Positions 1 to 9,740 of a stretch of 64,000 nucleotides of DNA are shown piece by piece. Position numbers and translations under genes: made by a program. This stretch comes from Tolypeutes matacus. Lineage: Eukaryota > Chordata > Mammalia > Cingulata > Chlamyphoridae. Numbering within the stretch: the first letter of the stretch is position 1; each line of letters opens with the position of its first letter. Location: NCBI GenBank assembly GCA_026826555.1, contig JAKSZT010053764.1:32754426-32818425 (forward strand), in the 5' to 3' direction. The notes below the pieces were generated by a model, which made no database searches, was not told the origin of the DNA, and saw only the letters and a list, made by a program, of their open reading frames with translations.

Positions 1-462
1 AAAGTCACCACTATGACTCTGTTAAAAGTAGGAAGGTTCTTGATAATTTTGCAAATGGATGAAAATACCAGTGGGCTTTCTTTGAACTCACCCTGGGTGT
101 TAATTGCTCCTATTTCTGAAGGCAGCAGGGGAGAGGGAAGTTGGCAAGAAGGAGTAGGAGCAGCCAGCATTGCCTTCTCTTTTCTCTGTGCTCTAGTGAA
201 AGGCTATGAAACATCACAGAGAGATGAAAATCTTTTGGTTTGTCCTGAATCAGGCCAGGATGCTTGATGACTCAGGGAAGGCATTGATAGGTACAATGTT
301 AGAAGAAGAAAGTAACAGCAAGGGCAGGTTATGAACACATTGTTCTGCCTGTAAAATAGCCACTTGCCTACTTGCCCAGCACAAAGAATGATTTATCCAG
401 GCAAGAGCACCCTGTAGGGAAGTTGGATCAAAAGGGAAAACCAACAAGTGAGATGAACTAGA
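1..462. other. Unassigned non-coding sequence
   Basis: I see no repeat, motif or coding signal that I can defend here. Two short open frames (13-267 plus, 250-495 minus) look like chance: there is no family resemblance and no exon boundary. Confidence 0.5.
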
Positions 463-618
463 GTAGGGCTTCTCGAACTTGAATGTGCAAGCCAAGCTCC
501 TGGGGAATCTTGTTAAAATACAGATTCAGACTCAGCAGTTTTGGGTGGTGCCTTTGGATGGGACCTGAGATTCCATATTTCTAACAAGCTCCTGGATGAT
601 GCAAATTGCTGCTCTAAG
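463..618 (+). mobile_element. MER5A-type hAT (Charlie) DNA transposon relic
   Basis: The stretch has the typical non-autonomous MER5 layout: a 'tggggaatcttgttaaaat' block, a central block 'cagattcagactcag', then 'ctgagattccatatttctaa' and 'caagctcctggatgatgc'. Family members are about 150-190 bp and near-palindromic, and this copy fits that length. The terminal inverted repeats are decayed and I cannot see an 8-bp TSD. It is an inert fossil older than the xenarthran radiation. Confidence 0.7.
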
Positions 619-779
619 CAGCAATGAACCAGAGGCTTTCCTATGGCAACATTTTTCCTAGAGCTGACCCTGGAACCAGGTGAAGAGAGTCAATGATGAT
701 TTCCCATTTATTTTACTGCCAGGAAAAGTTTCATAGGGGAAAGTGAAAATTTGCCTGGGCTGGTCAATTTTTTGTGCAT

Positions 780-965
780 ATTCAAAATATGATGATAATT
801 TATTATCAGGAATAGCACTTATTAAGCTCCCACTCATTCTGGCTGCTGTGCAGCAACACAGCTTGTTATATGTTGTGAAGTGTCAACAGCTGTGTTATTG
901 ATGCTAATGCAATTTTCTTCACTGATAATTATTATGAGACCACTATTTTAAGATCAGGAATTTTA
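780..965 (+). repeat. Possible MIR SINE remnant
   Basis: 'aatagcacttattaagctccca', and further on 'attattatgagaccactattttaagat', resemble the core and 3' part of MIR. The middle is strongly diverged. This is a weak call. The rest of 620-1699 is AT-rich DNA in which I see nothing else. Confidence 0.3.
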
Positions 966-1699
966 CCCTCATAATCTTTTGAGGGCATTTCACACCATAC
1001 TTTATATCTTTTTCTTCTTCTATGTATTAAGAAATGAGTATCTATTTCTACTTGTAATTAAGCTTGAATTTTTATTTTATATTTGACTCCCATTTTAATA
1101 TTTATGGTCATAAAATATAAATTAAATACTTTATTCTTTGTTTGCAACCATATTCTTTGCAACACAAAGTAAAAGAGATAGAATGACAAAGTACTGTTGT
1201 ACTGTTTCTGGGTATGAAAAGCAGTTTGGAGAATAAAGACCCTAAATGTTAGAATTTATTATGTTGAATATTTGGGGTTTAAAACGGATTAAAAATAAAT
1301 AAGAACGTATTAGAAGTCAGGGTATTTTGATAGTTTAGGAAGATAACGGGAAAGAATTTCAGAAAAAAATACTTCAAGAGAAGCTTGGCTAATCTTTAAA
1401 ATGTGATGACAAAATAGGCTTGAAAATGTATCTTTTTCCCCAAAACAATCCCACAATTACACTCTGTCCGATCTTAATATTGTCTAAACAGAGCTCAATT
1501 ATTTTGTATTAAGTCCCAAAAGCATGCCTTTCCCTGAGAAATTAGATATACACTGAGGATTCCTACTCTCCTTCAACAAATATTCTATGGTTTCTGAAAC
1601 AGACTTTGATAGGCATTGCTGAGACGCACAGATGGAAAAGTATAATTAGATCCAGTAGGCAAGAAAGACCCTTTATTTAAAAAACAAAAGGTAAAGCGA

Positions 1700-2638
1700 T
1701 GTGGCAGTTTGGTATAGTTATGAATTCCAAAAATAGATATTGGATTATGCTTGTAAACTGTTCTGTTCATCTGGGCATGATTAAGGTATGATTAGGAATT
1801 TGATTGGGCCAAGTCAGTAGAGTGTTGAGCCCTGCCCCTTGGTGGGTGGGGTCTCAAAGATAAAAGGGCAAAGGACAGAGTTGGAGGGTTTTTTGAATTG
1901 GAGTTCTGGTGTTGGAGTCTTGAGCTGGAGCCCCAGGAAATAAAAGAGCTTAGTCGTATAAGTACCGCGCGCTAACAGGATGTGTAAGTTCATTGAGGCT
2001 GGTGGGCCACACTATGGGAGATGTTTGTGTTGGATGTGGTGGGAGGTGTGGGAGGTGGGCAACATGGGAATCCCAGTGGGTTCCGTATAATATTTTAGGT
2101 AATCTAAGCACCTCTTAAAATATATGTATATATATATATATAAATAACATTTTTGTAAGCAAATACACATATATGCATATATATTTATATATCATTTTAC
2201 AAATGTTTGTATGTATTGTGAGAATTTTGATTTTTACCCATAATAAAAAAAAAAGAAAAAAAAAAAAAAGAGCTTAGTCGTGAGGAAGGAGAGAAGGCCC
2301 CAGGAAAAGAGACGAACGGTTTGCCTGAGTCTACAGCTGGCCTTGTGGAGAGAGGCAAAGCCTAGAGAGCCTCATAGTCTACAGCTGACCTTGTGGAGGA
2401 AACAGGAGCTGAGCCCGGAGAGAAATGGAGCCCTGGGAAGAGAGGAACCCAAGAAGCCTGAACCCTGGCAAATGTCAGCAGCTGTCTTGCTCCAATACGT
2501 GGCAATGGACTTTGGTGAGGGAAGAAACTTAAGCTTTATGGCCTGGTAATTGTGGACTTCTACCCCAAATAAATACCCTTTATAAAAACCAACCATTTCT
2601 GGTATTTTGCATCAGCACCCCTTTGGCTGACTAATACA
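1700..2638 (+). mobile_element. MaLR-like LTR, xenarthran family A (copy 1), interrupted
   Basis: This LTR starts TGTGGCAGTTTGGTATAG and ends GGCTGACTAATACA, so it has TG...CA ends. It is flanked by a 5-bp duplication with one mismatch (agcga left, aggga right), as expected for ERVL/MaLR integration. Close relatives lie at 6386-6896 (plus), 26526-27221 (minus) and 55225-55747 (minus). A 3'-terminal AATAAA ('ccaaataaataccc', near 2568) is a plausible polyadenylation signal. The LTR was later split by an L1 3' fragment (1958-2265). Without that insert and its TSD copy it is about 615 bp. No internal retroviral sequence accompanies it, so it is probably a solo LTR. Confidence 0.7.
1942..2281 (+). 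mobile_element. L1 3'-end fragment with TSD, nested in LTR (copy 1)
   Basis: A 16-bp perfect duplication AAAAGAGCTTAGTCGT (1942-1957 and 2266-2281) brackets an A-tailed insert at 1958-2265. The body from 1977 matches the inserts at 3262-3464 and 23032 onward (both minus strand). It has a G-rich tract, GGGAGGTGTGGGAGGTGGG at 2041-2059, typical of L1 3'UTRs, then an AT-rich stretch with TATA repeats and an A-tail. The insertion therefore used L1 machinery. The first 19 bases (1958-1976, containing ACCGCGCGC) are not in the other copies. Confidence 0.75.
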
Positions 2639-2935
2639 AGGGAAATTAAATCAATCACATAAATTAGGGGTAAAGTGATTTGACGATTCAAAAGAGATGG
2701 ACAAAACCACATTCTTGGGGGAAGTTCATAGCAAAGGGGCATGGAACCTAGTCTTGAAGGACTGGTGGGCTTTTGATCCTAGACCTATGGATAGGTAAGT
2801 GTGGGCACATTAAGGGAATGAATGCCCTAAATAGGTTATAGGAGCCCACCCCAACCAACACTGAATCCCTGCAAGCACCATCGTCTGTTTACTACACTAA
2901 GGTATACAACTATCATTTTCACACAGATTCTACCC
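2639..2935. other. Unassigned spacer between two LTRs
   Basis: This is plain sequence of moderate GC. I recognise no repeat or motif. Confidence 0.4.
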
Positions 2936-3650
2936 AGTGTTTGTGTTATGTATTATTGTGAAATAAACCACCCCTAAACATATGGCTTGAAATGATATCC
3001 ACCACTTATTTTCTTCTCCTGACTCTCTAGGTTGGACTGGTGGATCTTCTGCAATTCTCACTTGAGCCTTCTCTTGTAATTGCAACTGGAAGGTGACTGG
3101 GATGGAAATCATCTGAAGGCTAGATAAGGATGCTGCTATAGCTGGAACTCTTGCCCTCTCCATGTGGACTCTCCAGTAGAAAGGTAGGACTTCCTATATG
3201 GTGTTTCAGTGTTCCTAAAAGTGAATATTCTAAGAGAAAGAAAGTGAAAGCTGCCAAGTCTTTTTTTTTTTTTTTTTTGCTTACAAAAATGTTATTTTTA
3301 TATATATATATATTTTTAAGAGGTGCTTAGATTACCTAAAATATTACACAGAACCTACTGGGATTCCCATGTTCCCCACCTCCCACACCTCCCACCACAT
3401 CCCACACAAACATCTCCCACAAGTGTGGCCATCACCCTCAATGGACTTACACATCCTGGGGCCTCTGCCAAGTCTCTTAAAGGCTAGTCTCGGACTTGGT
3501 ACCTCTGACCTATTCTATTGGTTAATGAGTTTCAGAGCCAGCCCAGTTTCCATGTGGGAGGGGCCCACACAGTGTGTGAATATCAGAAGATGTAGTTCAT
3601 TGGGGACCATTTTTGGAGACTAGCTACCCCAGGAAGCAATATTGAAGGTT
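2936..3650 (-). mobile_element. MLT1-type MaLR LTR, old subfamily, interrupted
   Basis: On the minus strand the 3' end reads like the MLT1 tail 'ttttaagccactaagttttggggtggtttgttatgca'. On the plus strand this appears as 'tgaaataaaccacccctaaacatatggcttgaaa'. Blocks such as 'gtttccatgtgggaggggcccac' and 'ccatgtggactctccag' fit the LTR body. It is the same old type as 56640-57122. It is split by the L1 3' fragment at 3262-3464, which gives the order of insertion. Strongly diverged. Confidence 0.5.
3251..3475 (-). mobile_element. L1 3'-end fragment with TSD (copy 2)
   Basis: An 11-bp duplication CTGCCAAGTCT (3251-3261 and 3465-3475) flanks a minus-strand insert that starts with an 18-base T run, the L1 A-tail. 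Its body (TA-rich block, G-rich tract read as C-rich at 3373-3400, then 'ggacttacacatcctgg') matches copy 1 and copy 3. It is only about 200 bp long. Its 5' breakpoint lies within about 7 bases of that of copy 1. Confidence 0.75.
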
Positions 3651-4149
3651 TAAATTATGTAATGTCAATGGAAATTTAGATAGGAAAGCACCATTTTGTC
3701 CTTGTAGAGCCATTTTATCATAACATTAAGATTTGATCATCAATTCATCATTTGATCATCATTTGGCAGTGGGATGTAGGTAAGAGAAAAATCAAAGACA
3801 AAACTAAGATTTTTGAGAGTAGCTATAAATATTGTTATATTATTAATAATTATTTATAAAAAACTAGGATATAAAGTAATTTATTCATTGAAAAATAGAT
3901 GTCAGGAGGCAGATTTGCGGTGTAAGATTGTGACTTTGGTTGGCTGAATCTGGGTTGCCAGCAGAATACCAGTGATGTGAAAAGGCAAGTGTACAAGTGT
4001 TCCTTTCAGAGTAGAGATGAGGGCAGAAGATGCAGGTCTGAAAGTTATGTCCATAGAGGCAATAGACAGTAAATGTTAGGGTGTATAAGGCTGAGAAATG
4101 GGTGGAAGAAAGACAAAGATTGGAGCATGAAATCTTTTGAATAACTGTT
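3651..4149. other. Unassigned; short local repeat
   Basis: The only pattern is a short direct repeat of 'atttgatcatca' around 3730-3765. Otherwise I see no recognisable element. Confidence 0.35.
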
Positions 4150-4920
4150 TTTATGATGGTGAAATTTACTTCTTTTAATTGCCTTATTTTTCTTGCTAGA
4201 ATTTTTAGTACATTGCTGAATAGAAGCAATAATAGTGTGCATTACATCTTTTTAACTGGCTTGAAAATGAAAATTATTATTTTACATTTCAGTGTGAAAT
4301 TTACAAACTGGTTTTTGCAGATTCCCTTTATTAGGTTAAGAAAATTCTATCTTCTTTCTAGATTATATTTTTTGCCTCTATCTAGATAATACTTTGTTGT
4401 TTCTACTTTAATGTGTGAATGCAGTAAATTACACTAATATATTTCCTAGTGTAAAACCATCGTGGGAAAAACTCAAAGTGGTTGTGATTTATAATTATTG
4501 TTTTCAACACATTTATGATTTATTAATACTTTAAAATTTATTTAAAATTTGAAATTAGTATATTATTTGAAATTTGTCTATAACAGTCCTTTCTCATAAT
4601 GTTCTTGTCGGGTAATAGTATTGAAGCTTTAATAGTCTTATAAAATGAGTCATAAAGCTGTTCCTGTTTTTTGTTTTTCTTGAACTCTTTGCATAAGATG
4701 GAGAGTATCTATTTTTCAAAAGTTTTTTGTACCATTCATTTAAAACTTTTAGGCTTAGTGTTTTTGTAGTTGTTTTCCTATAGATTCAGTTCTTTAATGA
4801 TCATGGGTTTATTCCATTTTTCTATTGCTTTCTGAGTCATTTTTGTTAAACATTTTATTAGAAAACTGTCCATTTCATCCCATATTTTGGTTTTATTGCC
4901 ATAAGTTCATGTATAATGAT

Positions 4921-5186
4921 CTCTGATAATTTTTTTTTTTTAAAGATTTTATTTATTTATTCATCTATCCCCTCCTTGCTGCTTGTGCTTGCTGTGTCCG
5001 TTTGCTGTGTGTTTTTCTGTGTCTGCTTGTCACCCCTTGCTGGGTCGTCCTGCTGCGTCAGCTCACCGCGCTGTGTGGGCTGGCTTGCCTTCACCAGGAG
5101 GCCCCAGAAACCGAACCCAGGGCCTCCCATGTGGTAAACGGGAGCCCTACTGATTGAGCCACATCTGCTTCCCTCTGATAATTTTT
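4921..5186 (-). mobile_element. DAS-type tRNA-derived SINE with TSD
   Basis: A 14-bp duplication CTCTGATAATTTTT (4921-4934 and 5173-5186) brackets a minus-strand SINE at 4935-5172. The tRNA-like head is at the right end: on the minus strand it begins GGGAAGCAGATGTGGCTCAA and carries a box B near 5109-5119 ('gaaaccgaaccc' on plus). The body has the 'ctgctgcgtcagctcaccgcgc' block and an A-rich tail, read as T-rich at 4935-4960. A pol III promoter head and L1-style TSD are expected for DAS-SINEs. Confidence 0.85.
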
Positions 5187-5233
5187 AAATCTAGACTGTA
5201 TCTAGAGATTTGTCTGTTCTTCACTCTTGATTT

Positions 5234-5274
<41 letters not shown>
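5234..5274. repeat. (GT)n(GA)n microsatellite
   Basis: An uninterrupted run of GT units changes directly into GA units. It is a simple repeat prone to slippage, probably polymorphic. Confidence 0.95.
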
Positions 5275-5338
5275 ATCTTATGTTTATTAGTCTTTAAAAA
5301 AAAAAACTGCCTGCAATTTTTGAAAATACTTATATCAT

Positions 5339-5815
5339 GTCTGTGATAGAATATTGGCTCTCAGAGAAGACTACATCCTAATTCCTGAAAGCTGTGAATA
5401 TGTTATGTTACATGGCAAGGGACAATTAAGGTAGCAGAATGGAATTAAGGGTGCTAGCACTGACCTGAAAAAAGGAGATTATTTTGGATTATCCAGATGG
5501 CCCAATATAATCACAAGGGTCCTTAATAGTGTCAGAGCAACGGATTATGAGAAAGACTTGGCTGACCACTGTTGGCTTGGAAGGTAGAAGGGGACCATGA
5601 GTCACAGAATGTAAGCAGCCTTTGGAAGCTGGAAAAGGCAAGGAAATACACTCTCCTGTACAGTGGAAGGCAGGCAGCCCTGCCGACATCTAGATTTTAA
5701 TCCAGTGACACCCATTTCAGACTTCTGACCTCTGGAACTGTAAGATAATAAATTTGTGGTGTTTTAGGCTAGTAGGTCTGCAGTAATTTGTTACAGCAAC
5801 AATAGGAAATTAACA
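5339..5815 (+). mobile_element. MLT1 (C/D-like) MaLR LTR
   Basis: The 3' half matches remembered MLT1 consensus very well: 'gcagcctttggaagctgg', 'aaaaggcaaggaaa', 'gccctgccgacatct', 'cttctgacctctggaactg', 'taagataataaatttgtg', and 'ttgttacagcaacaatagg' at the end. AATAAA near 5747 is the expected polyadenylation signal. MaLR internal sequence follows directly, so this is the 5' LTR of a broken provirus-like element and not a solo LTR. Confidence 0.85.
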
Positions 5816-6385
5816 TAGATTTTGTTATCTAGAGTTATGTTGCTGTAACAAATAATTAAAATTGAGAAAGTTGTTTTGGAATTGGCAGTGGGCAGAGGCT
5901 TGAACTATTTTGGGGAGCATGATAGAGAAAGCCTAGATTGCCTTGAAAAGATTGTTAGTAAAACTATGAATGTTAACTACTCTGCTAGTTAGGATTTAGA
6001 AGGAAATGGGGAGTGTGGTAGAAAAAATATATTGTCTCAGAGAGTATCTAAATTGTCATGAACAGACCTTTAGTAGAGATGCGAAATCAAAGGCATTGCC
6101 AGTGAGGGCTCAGATAGAAATAAAAGAGGAAGATGCTATTAGAATCTGGAGGAAACGGATCCTTGTTACATAGTAGCTGAAAGTTTAGCCGAATTATATC
6201 CTGCAGTTATGTGGAGAGCAAAACTTATAAATGATGAATATATGGATATTCAGCTGATTTCCAAGCAAAGCTTTGAAGGCGTGGCCTGGTTTCTTCTTGT
6301 TGCTTATAGTAAAATGCAAGAAGATAGAGATAGATTGAGGGAAAAACTTAAGCAAAAGGGAGCAAGGACTTGATTATTTGGGGAC
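5816..6385 (+). mobile_element. MLT1 internal region (MaLR-int)
   Basis: Directly downstream of the MLT1 LTR, phrases such as 'ggcagtgggcagaggcttgaa', 'gagcatgatagagaaagcct', 'agattgccttgaaaagattg' and 'tccaagcaaagctttgaagg' fit MaLR internal DNA. MaLR internal sequence is mostly non-coding gag-like relic, and no open frame remains here. It is cut at 6385 by the younger LTR (6386-6896). A further piece of the same region seems to follow at 6902-7045 ('agattgcaaaagacacaaattag'). Confidence 0.65.
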
Positions 6386-6896
6386 TGTAACCGATGGCCA
6401 ATTTAATGTAATTATGAATTCCTAAAATATAATTGGATCATGTTTGTAAACTGATCTATTAATCTGAGCATGATTAGGTTATGATTAGGGCATTGAGCTC
6501 CACCCCTTGGTGGGTGGGGAATCGAATATAAAAGGCAAGGCAAAGAACAGAGTAGAAGCAGTCTTTTGAGAAGCAGTTTTGATGTTGGAAAGAAGGCCCC
6601 AGGAGAAGAGAAGCAAGCCGCTCGCCTGATCGTCTACAGCTGACTTTGTGGAGGAAACAGGACCTAAGCCCGGAGAGAAACGCAGCTCATGGGAAGAGAG
6701 GAACCCCAGAAGCCTGAACCCTGGCAAATGCCGGCAGCTGTCTTGCTCTAACACATGGCAATGGACTGCGGTGAGAGAAGAAACTTAACGCTTTATGGCC
6801 TGGTATCTGTGGACTTCTACCCTAAATAAATACCCATTGTAAAGACCAACCCATTTTTGGTATTTCACATTAGCACCCCTTTGGCTGACTAATACA
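6386..6896 (+). mobile_element. MaLR-like LTR, xenarthran family A (copy 2), perfect TSD
   Basis: This 511-bp LTR runs from TGTAACCGATGG to GACTAATACA and has an exact 5-bp TSD, GGGAC, at 6381-6385 and 6897-6901. It aligns with the LTR at 1700-2638: 'gagcatgattaggttatga', 'ccaccccttggtgggtggg', a shared 'gtctacagctgac..tgtggag' block and 'ctaaataaataccc'. The repeated 'gtctacagctgacttgtggagg' motif occurs once here and twice in copy 1, so copy number of this inner unit varies. It interrupts MLT1 internal sequence and is therefore younger. Confidence 0.85.
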
Positions 6897-6901
6897 GGGA
6901 C

Positions 6902-7045
6902 TTTTCAACCCATCTAGATTGCAAAAGACACAAATTAGGAAATGTGCTGTCAGGAAGGTGTGCTTTTGAGAGAAATGGGACTGGACAACATTTTGCTAGT
7001 GCCTTGAATAATCAAAAGATCAGAATATTCAGTCACATCATTATG
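6902..7045 (+). mobile_element. MLT1 internal region, continuation
   Basis: 'gattgcaaaagacacaaatt' and 'atgtgctgtcaggaaggtgtgc' look like the continuation of the MaLR internal region broken at 6385. The call rests on remembered MaLR-int phrases. Confidence 0.4.
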
Positions 7046-7049
7046 ACAT

Positions 7050-7480
7050 AACTTTATCTCCAACAATGTTTATTTTCTCAAAGTCAGCTTTGTCTGATAT
7101 TATGGCTTTGGGGTAGTGTTTTCCTGGTACCTTTTTGTCTATCCCTTTATATTTAAAATGTTTTGATTTTTATGTTTTAAGTATCACTCTTGAAATATGC
7201 ACATAGATAAAATTGTGTTTTTAAAGATAATCTGATAAGCTTTGTATCTGGTAATTTTCTGCCTCTATCATTTATATTTATTGTTGATATATTTGCTTAT
7301 ATCTGCACCATTTTATATTGCTTTTTTATTTGATCTGCCCTTTTTTTCTTCTTTGGTTCTTCTTACCTGCATTTTATCAGGTTGGTAAAGCTTTCTTTTT
7401 TTATTCCCATTTCTTTTTCCTGCTTATTTGGAAATAATATGTTCATTTCATTCTTTTAGAGTTTACCTTTTATTTTTAAA
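7050..7480 (-). mobile_element. Degenerate L1 ORF2 fragment, 5' part
   Basis: 'aaagtcagctttgtctgatattatggc' and 'ctggtaccttttt' are the reverse complement of the L1 segment upstream of the RT domain. It probably belongs to the same old L1 as 4150-5338, split by the MLT1 insertion. Confidence 0.55.
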
Positions 7481-7589
7481 ATATAAGTTAACAGAATGTC
7501 CAAGACACTTTTATGCATTCATAAAAGATGTTAACAAATTGCTCATTGTAATTCCATCAAATTCTAGTCTTCTGTTAATTATTTGTCAT

Positions 7590-7830
7590 GTGATTGGTCT
7601 CATGGATGATCTTGTCAACACCCTGCATCTCAGTTCCTTGACATCTCCTTTAATGATCTTAATCCTTCATCTTACCTCAGAAAGTCACCACATTGTCCTG
7701 TCCTGGACTTTGTCATTACCAATAAATGCACGCCTTCAATAATCTCATTTATAAGCTTCCCACCTCCAACCACTGCCTCCTATCCTTTTTATCTCAGTTC
7801 CTTACATGCCCTGAAGACTACCTCTCTTCA
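7590..7830 (+). repeat. Possible ancient non-LTR retrotransposon (L2/CR1-like) coding relic
   Basis: A C/T-rich series ('catctcagttccttgacatctcc', 'ttcatcttacctcagaaagtcaccac', 'ctttgtcattaccaataaatg') resembles the endonuclease-domain part of an old mammalian LINE. No usable frame remains. The family is uncertain. Confidence 0.3.
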
Positions 7831-8840
7831 ACCCCACAGGGTCCTCGAATTCATTGATTTTCACTATTCCACATCTCTCTTCAATTATTTTAGAATGGAA
7901 ATAAAGTACAAAAGTTGAAATTTTGAATTTTAATTTTTAATGATATACCATCTTCCTCAGAAATGTAAGGAGATGTAAGTTGAGAAGAAAATAAAAGAGG
8001 TCCTCTTCATGCTATAAAACTAACCGCATCCTTCCATGTTTCCTCTTAAAAACTAGAGCTGATAGTAGATATTGGGAATGTGATCTTTAACTGAGGATAT
8101 AAAGTAAGTAAAAGGCATCACGAACAATTTTTATTAGATTAAGAATAATTTTAAAAGAAATGGATAGTTTATTCTCTGTGCACATCTCAAATGTTCCAAA
8201 TTAAAAGACCCTGATTATGCCCCTAAAGGAGGCCTTCCAAATACATCTGTGAGTGAGAGAATTGATCATAACTTCTAAACTAAACTATTTATTCAATTAA
8301 ACTATGCTTAGAAGAGTTTTAGAGAAAGCAGAGCAGAAAGAAATGAGGAATAAACTCAGACTATACCTACAATAGCACAGCTTTCACTAACCCCAAAATG
8401 GTTTCTAAGAGCAAATATTTGTATCTTGCTTGCATTACCTGTCATCTCTGGCCAACTGTGGCCCTGCCTCATGTGTCTTTTTTATTTGTGGGGATGAAGT
8501 AGAAGGAGTAGCCTTTGTCGGGGATGTGATAGTAGAACAGGCAATATCTCTTAAAGCACTACTCAGGCATGGCTTATGTTCTGCTCATATTATATTGGCC
8601 AAAACAGTTCATATGGCCAAGCTAATGTTTTGAGTTAAGGGAGGTATGACCCTCTAAGAAAGAAGAGAAAATAATTGGAAACAATAAATTTGTATTTAAT
8701 TCAATAAAATTTAAAAATTCTTGAGAAGACAAAGAAGAAAAATCGGAGGTAAAAGACCAGAGACCATACTTTCAAAACAACTTTTGCAAGGTTTTAGATA
8801 TTCTAATGAAAACTGACCATGTATGGTTAAAGAGGAAGAC
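7831..8840. other. About 1 kb without recognised features
   Basis: No repeat or motif recognised. The 67-aa frame at 8430-8633 has no family resemblance. Confidence 0.5.
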
Positions 8841-8844
8841 AGAT

Positions 8845-9290
8845 ATATTGATCAGGGTTAAATTGCAGATAACAGAATTCCCTCTAGTTAGTTTCATGAG
8901 AAGTGATTTTTACACAAAGAAATAGAAACTTACAAAATTACTGAAATGGCTGGGAACAAGCTCTATGCTAATTTCAAGGAATGGTTTCCAACCCCAAAAC
9001 TAATCTACCTCTGCTGCAATTGGAAAATTTTACCTCTACTTTTGCAGAAAACTGACCACCCAGGAAGCTGCTATCACCATTGCTAACTGCAAAACGTTTT
9101 TTCTCTGCTATGATCAGGAAAATAAGCTGCCAGAACCATATCATATCTGCTTTATTGTGTGCCAACGAGAGATATGCTGTAATCCCCACCTCTCTCCCCA
9201 GATGGCTTATTTAGGAATCAAAGTTTAAACAGGGGTATTGATTAGTGGGATCTAAATTACATCATGAAACCTAGTTTCAAGAGAATCTGA
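8845..9290. repeat. Possible old unclassified repeat
   Basis: The region has the feel of an old interspersed repeat ('gcagataacagaattccctctagtt', 'aaatggctgggaacaagctc', 'cacctctctccccagatggc'). I cannot name its family or find its ends. It may be a decayed LTR. Confidence 0.25.
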
Positions 9291-9530
9291 GAAGGAAATT
9301 ATGTTTTGGAATAGAAAGGTTTTATTTCATCTTTATAATAACTATTTTATTCGATTCGTTTGTTTGGCTTACACTAATCAGATAGAGAAATAGAACTTAA
9401 TTAGAAAGTTGTTAAAATTCGCATTGTGTTTTATATTCTCTTTTTACAGAAGGATGATATGTTAGGTAGAAATTGAAGGACATTCTTTGATAATGTGGAT
9501 ATAGAAAAAAAAAAAATTAGCAAAGACAAT

Positions 9531-9740
9531 GTTTAATGCAGGGATTCTTAACCAGTGATCCGTGAGCTTGAATTGAAATTAGAAAAAAAGCATATTTCTT
9601 TGGGGATGTGTTGGTGCGGGTGTGATATATTTATTAAATAATACACAGTAGAGTGTGGACTTAGTAAGGGGTCTGTTGTTTTCATCTGACTGGCAAGGGG
9701 GTCCGTGGAACAAAAAAAGGTTAAGACCCCTGATTTAATG
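9531..9740 (+). mobile_element. hAT-type MITE with TIRs and 8-bp TSD (short copy)
   Basis: A 194-bp element (9539-9732) begins CAGGGATTCTTAACC and ends GGTTAAGACCCCTG, an imperfect inverted repeat. It is flanked by 8-bp sequences gtttaatg and atttaatg (7 of 8 match), the hAT target-site length. The inner ends 'ggggtccgtggaacaaaaaaagg' and 'gatccgtgagcttgaattgaaat' match the element at 30591-30936, so this is an internally deleted relative. It has no transposase. Confidence 0.75.

Larger units (their letters stand above)
4150..5338 (-). mobile_element. Degenerate L1 ORF2-region fragment
   Basis: The plus strand shows the T-rich texture and phrases of reverse-complemented L1 ORF2, such as 'cttgctagaatttttagtacattgctgaatagaagc', 'ataaaatgagtcataaagctgttcctg' and 'tgtccatttcatccca'. 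This is the reverse-transcriptase region of an old L1M type. No open frame survives. A SINE (4935-5172) and then an MLT1 provirus fragment interrupt it. The L1 seems to resume near 7060. Confidence 0.6.

Noticed and set aside
5816..6385. Intact retroviral gag/pol in the MLT1 internal region
   Set aside because: No open frame of meaningful length. MaLR internal regions are normally non-coding relics.
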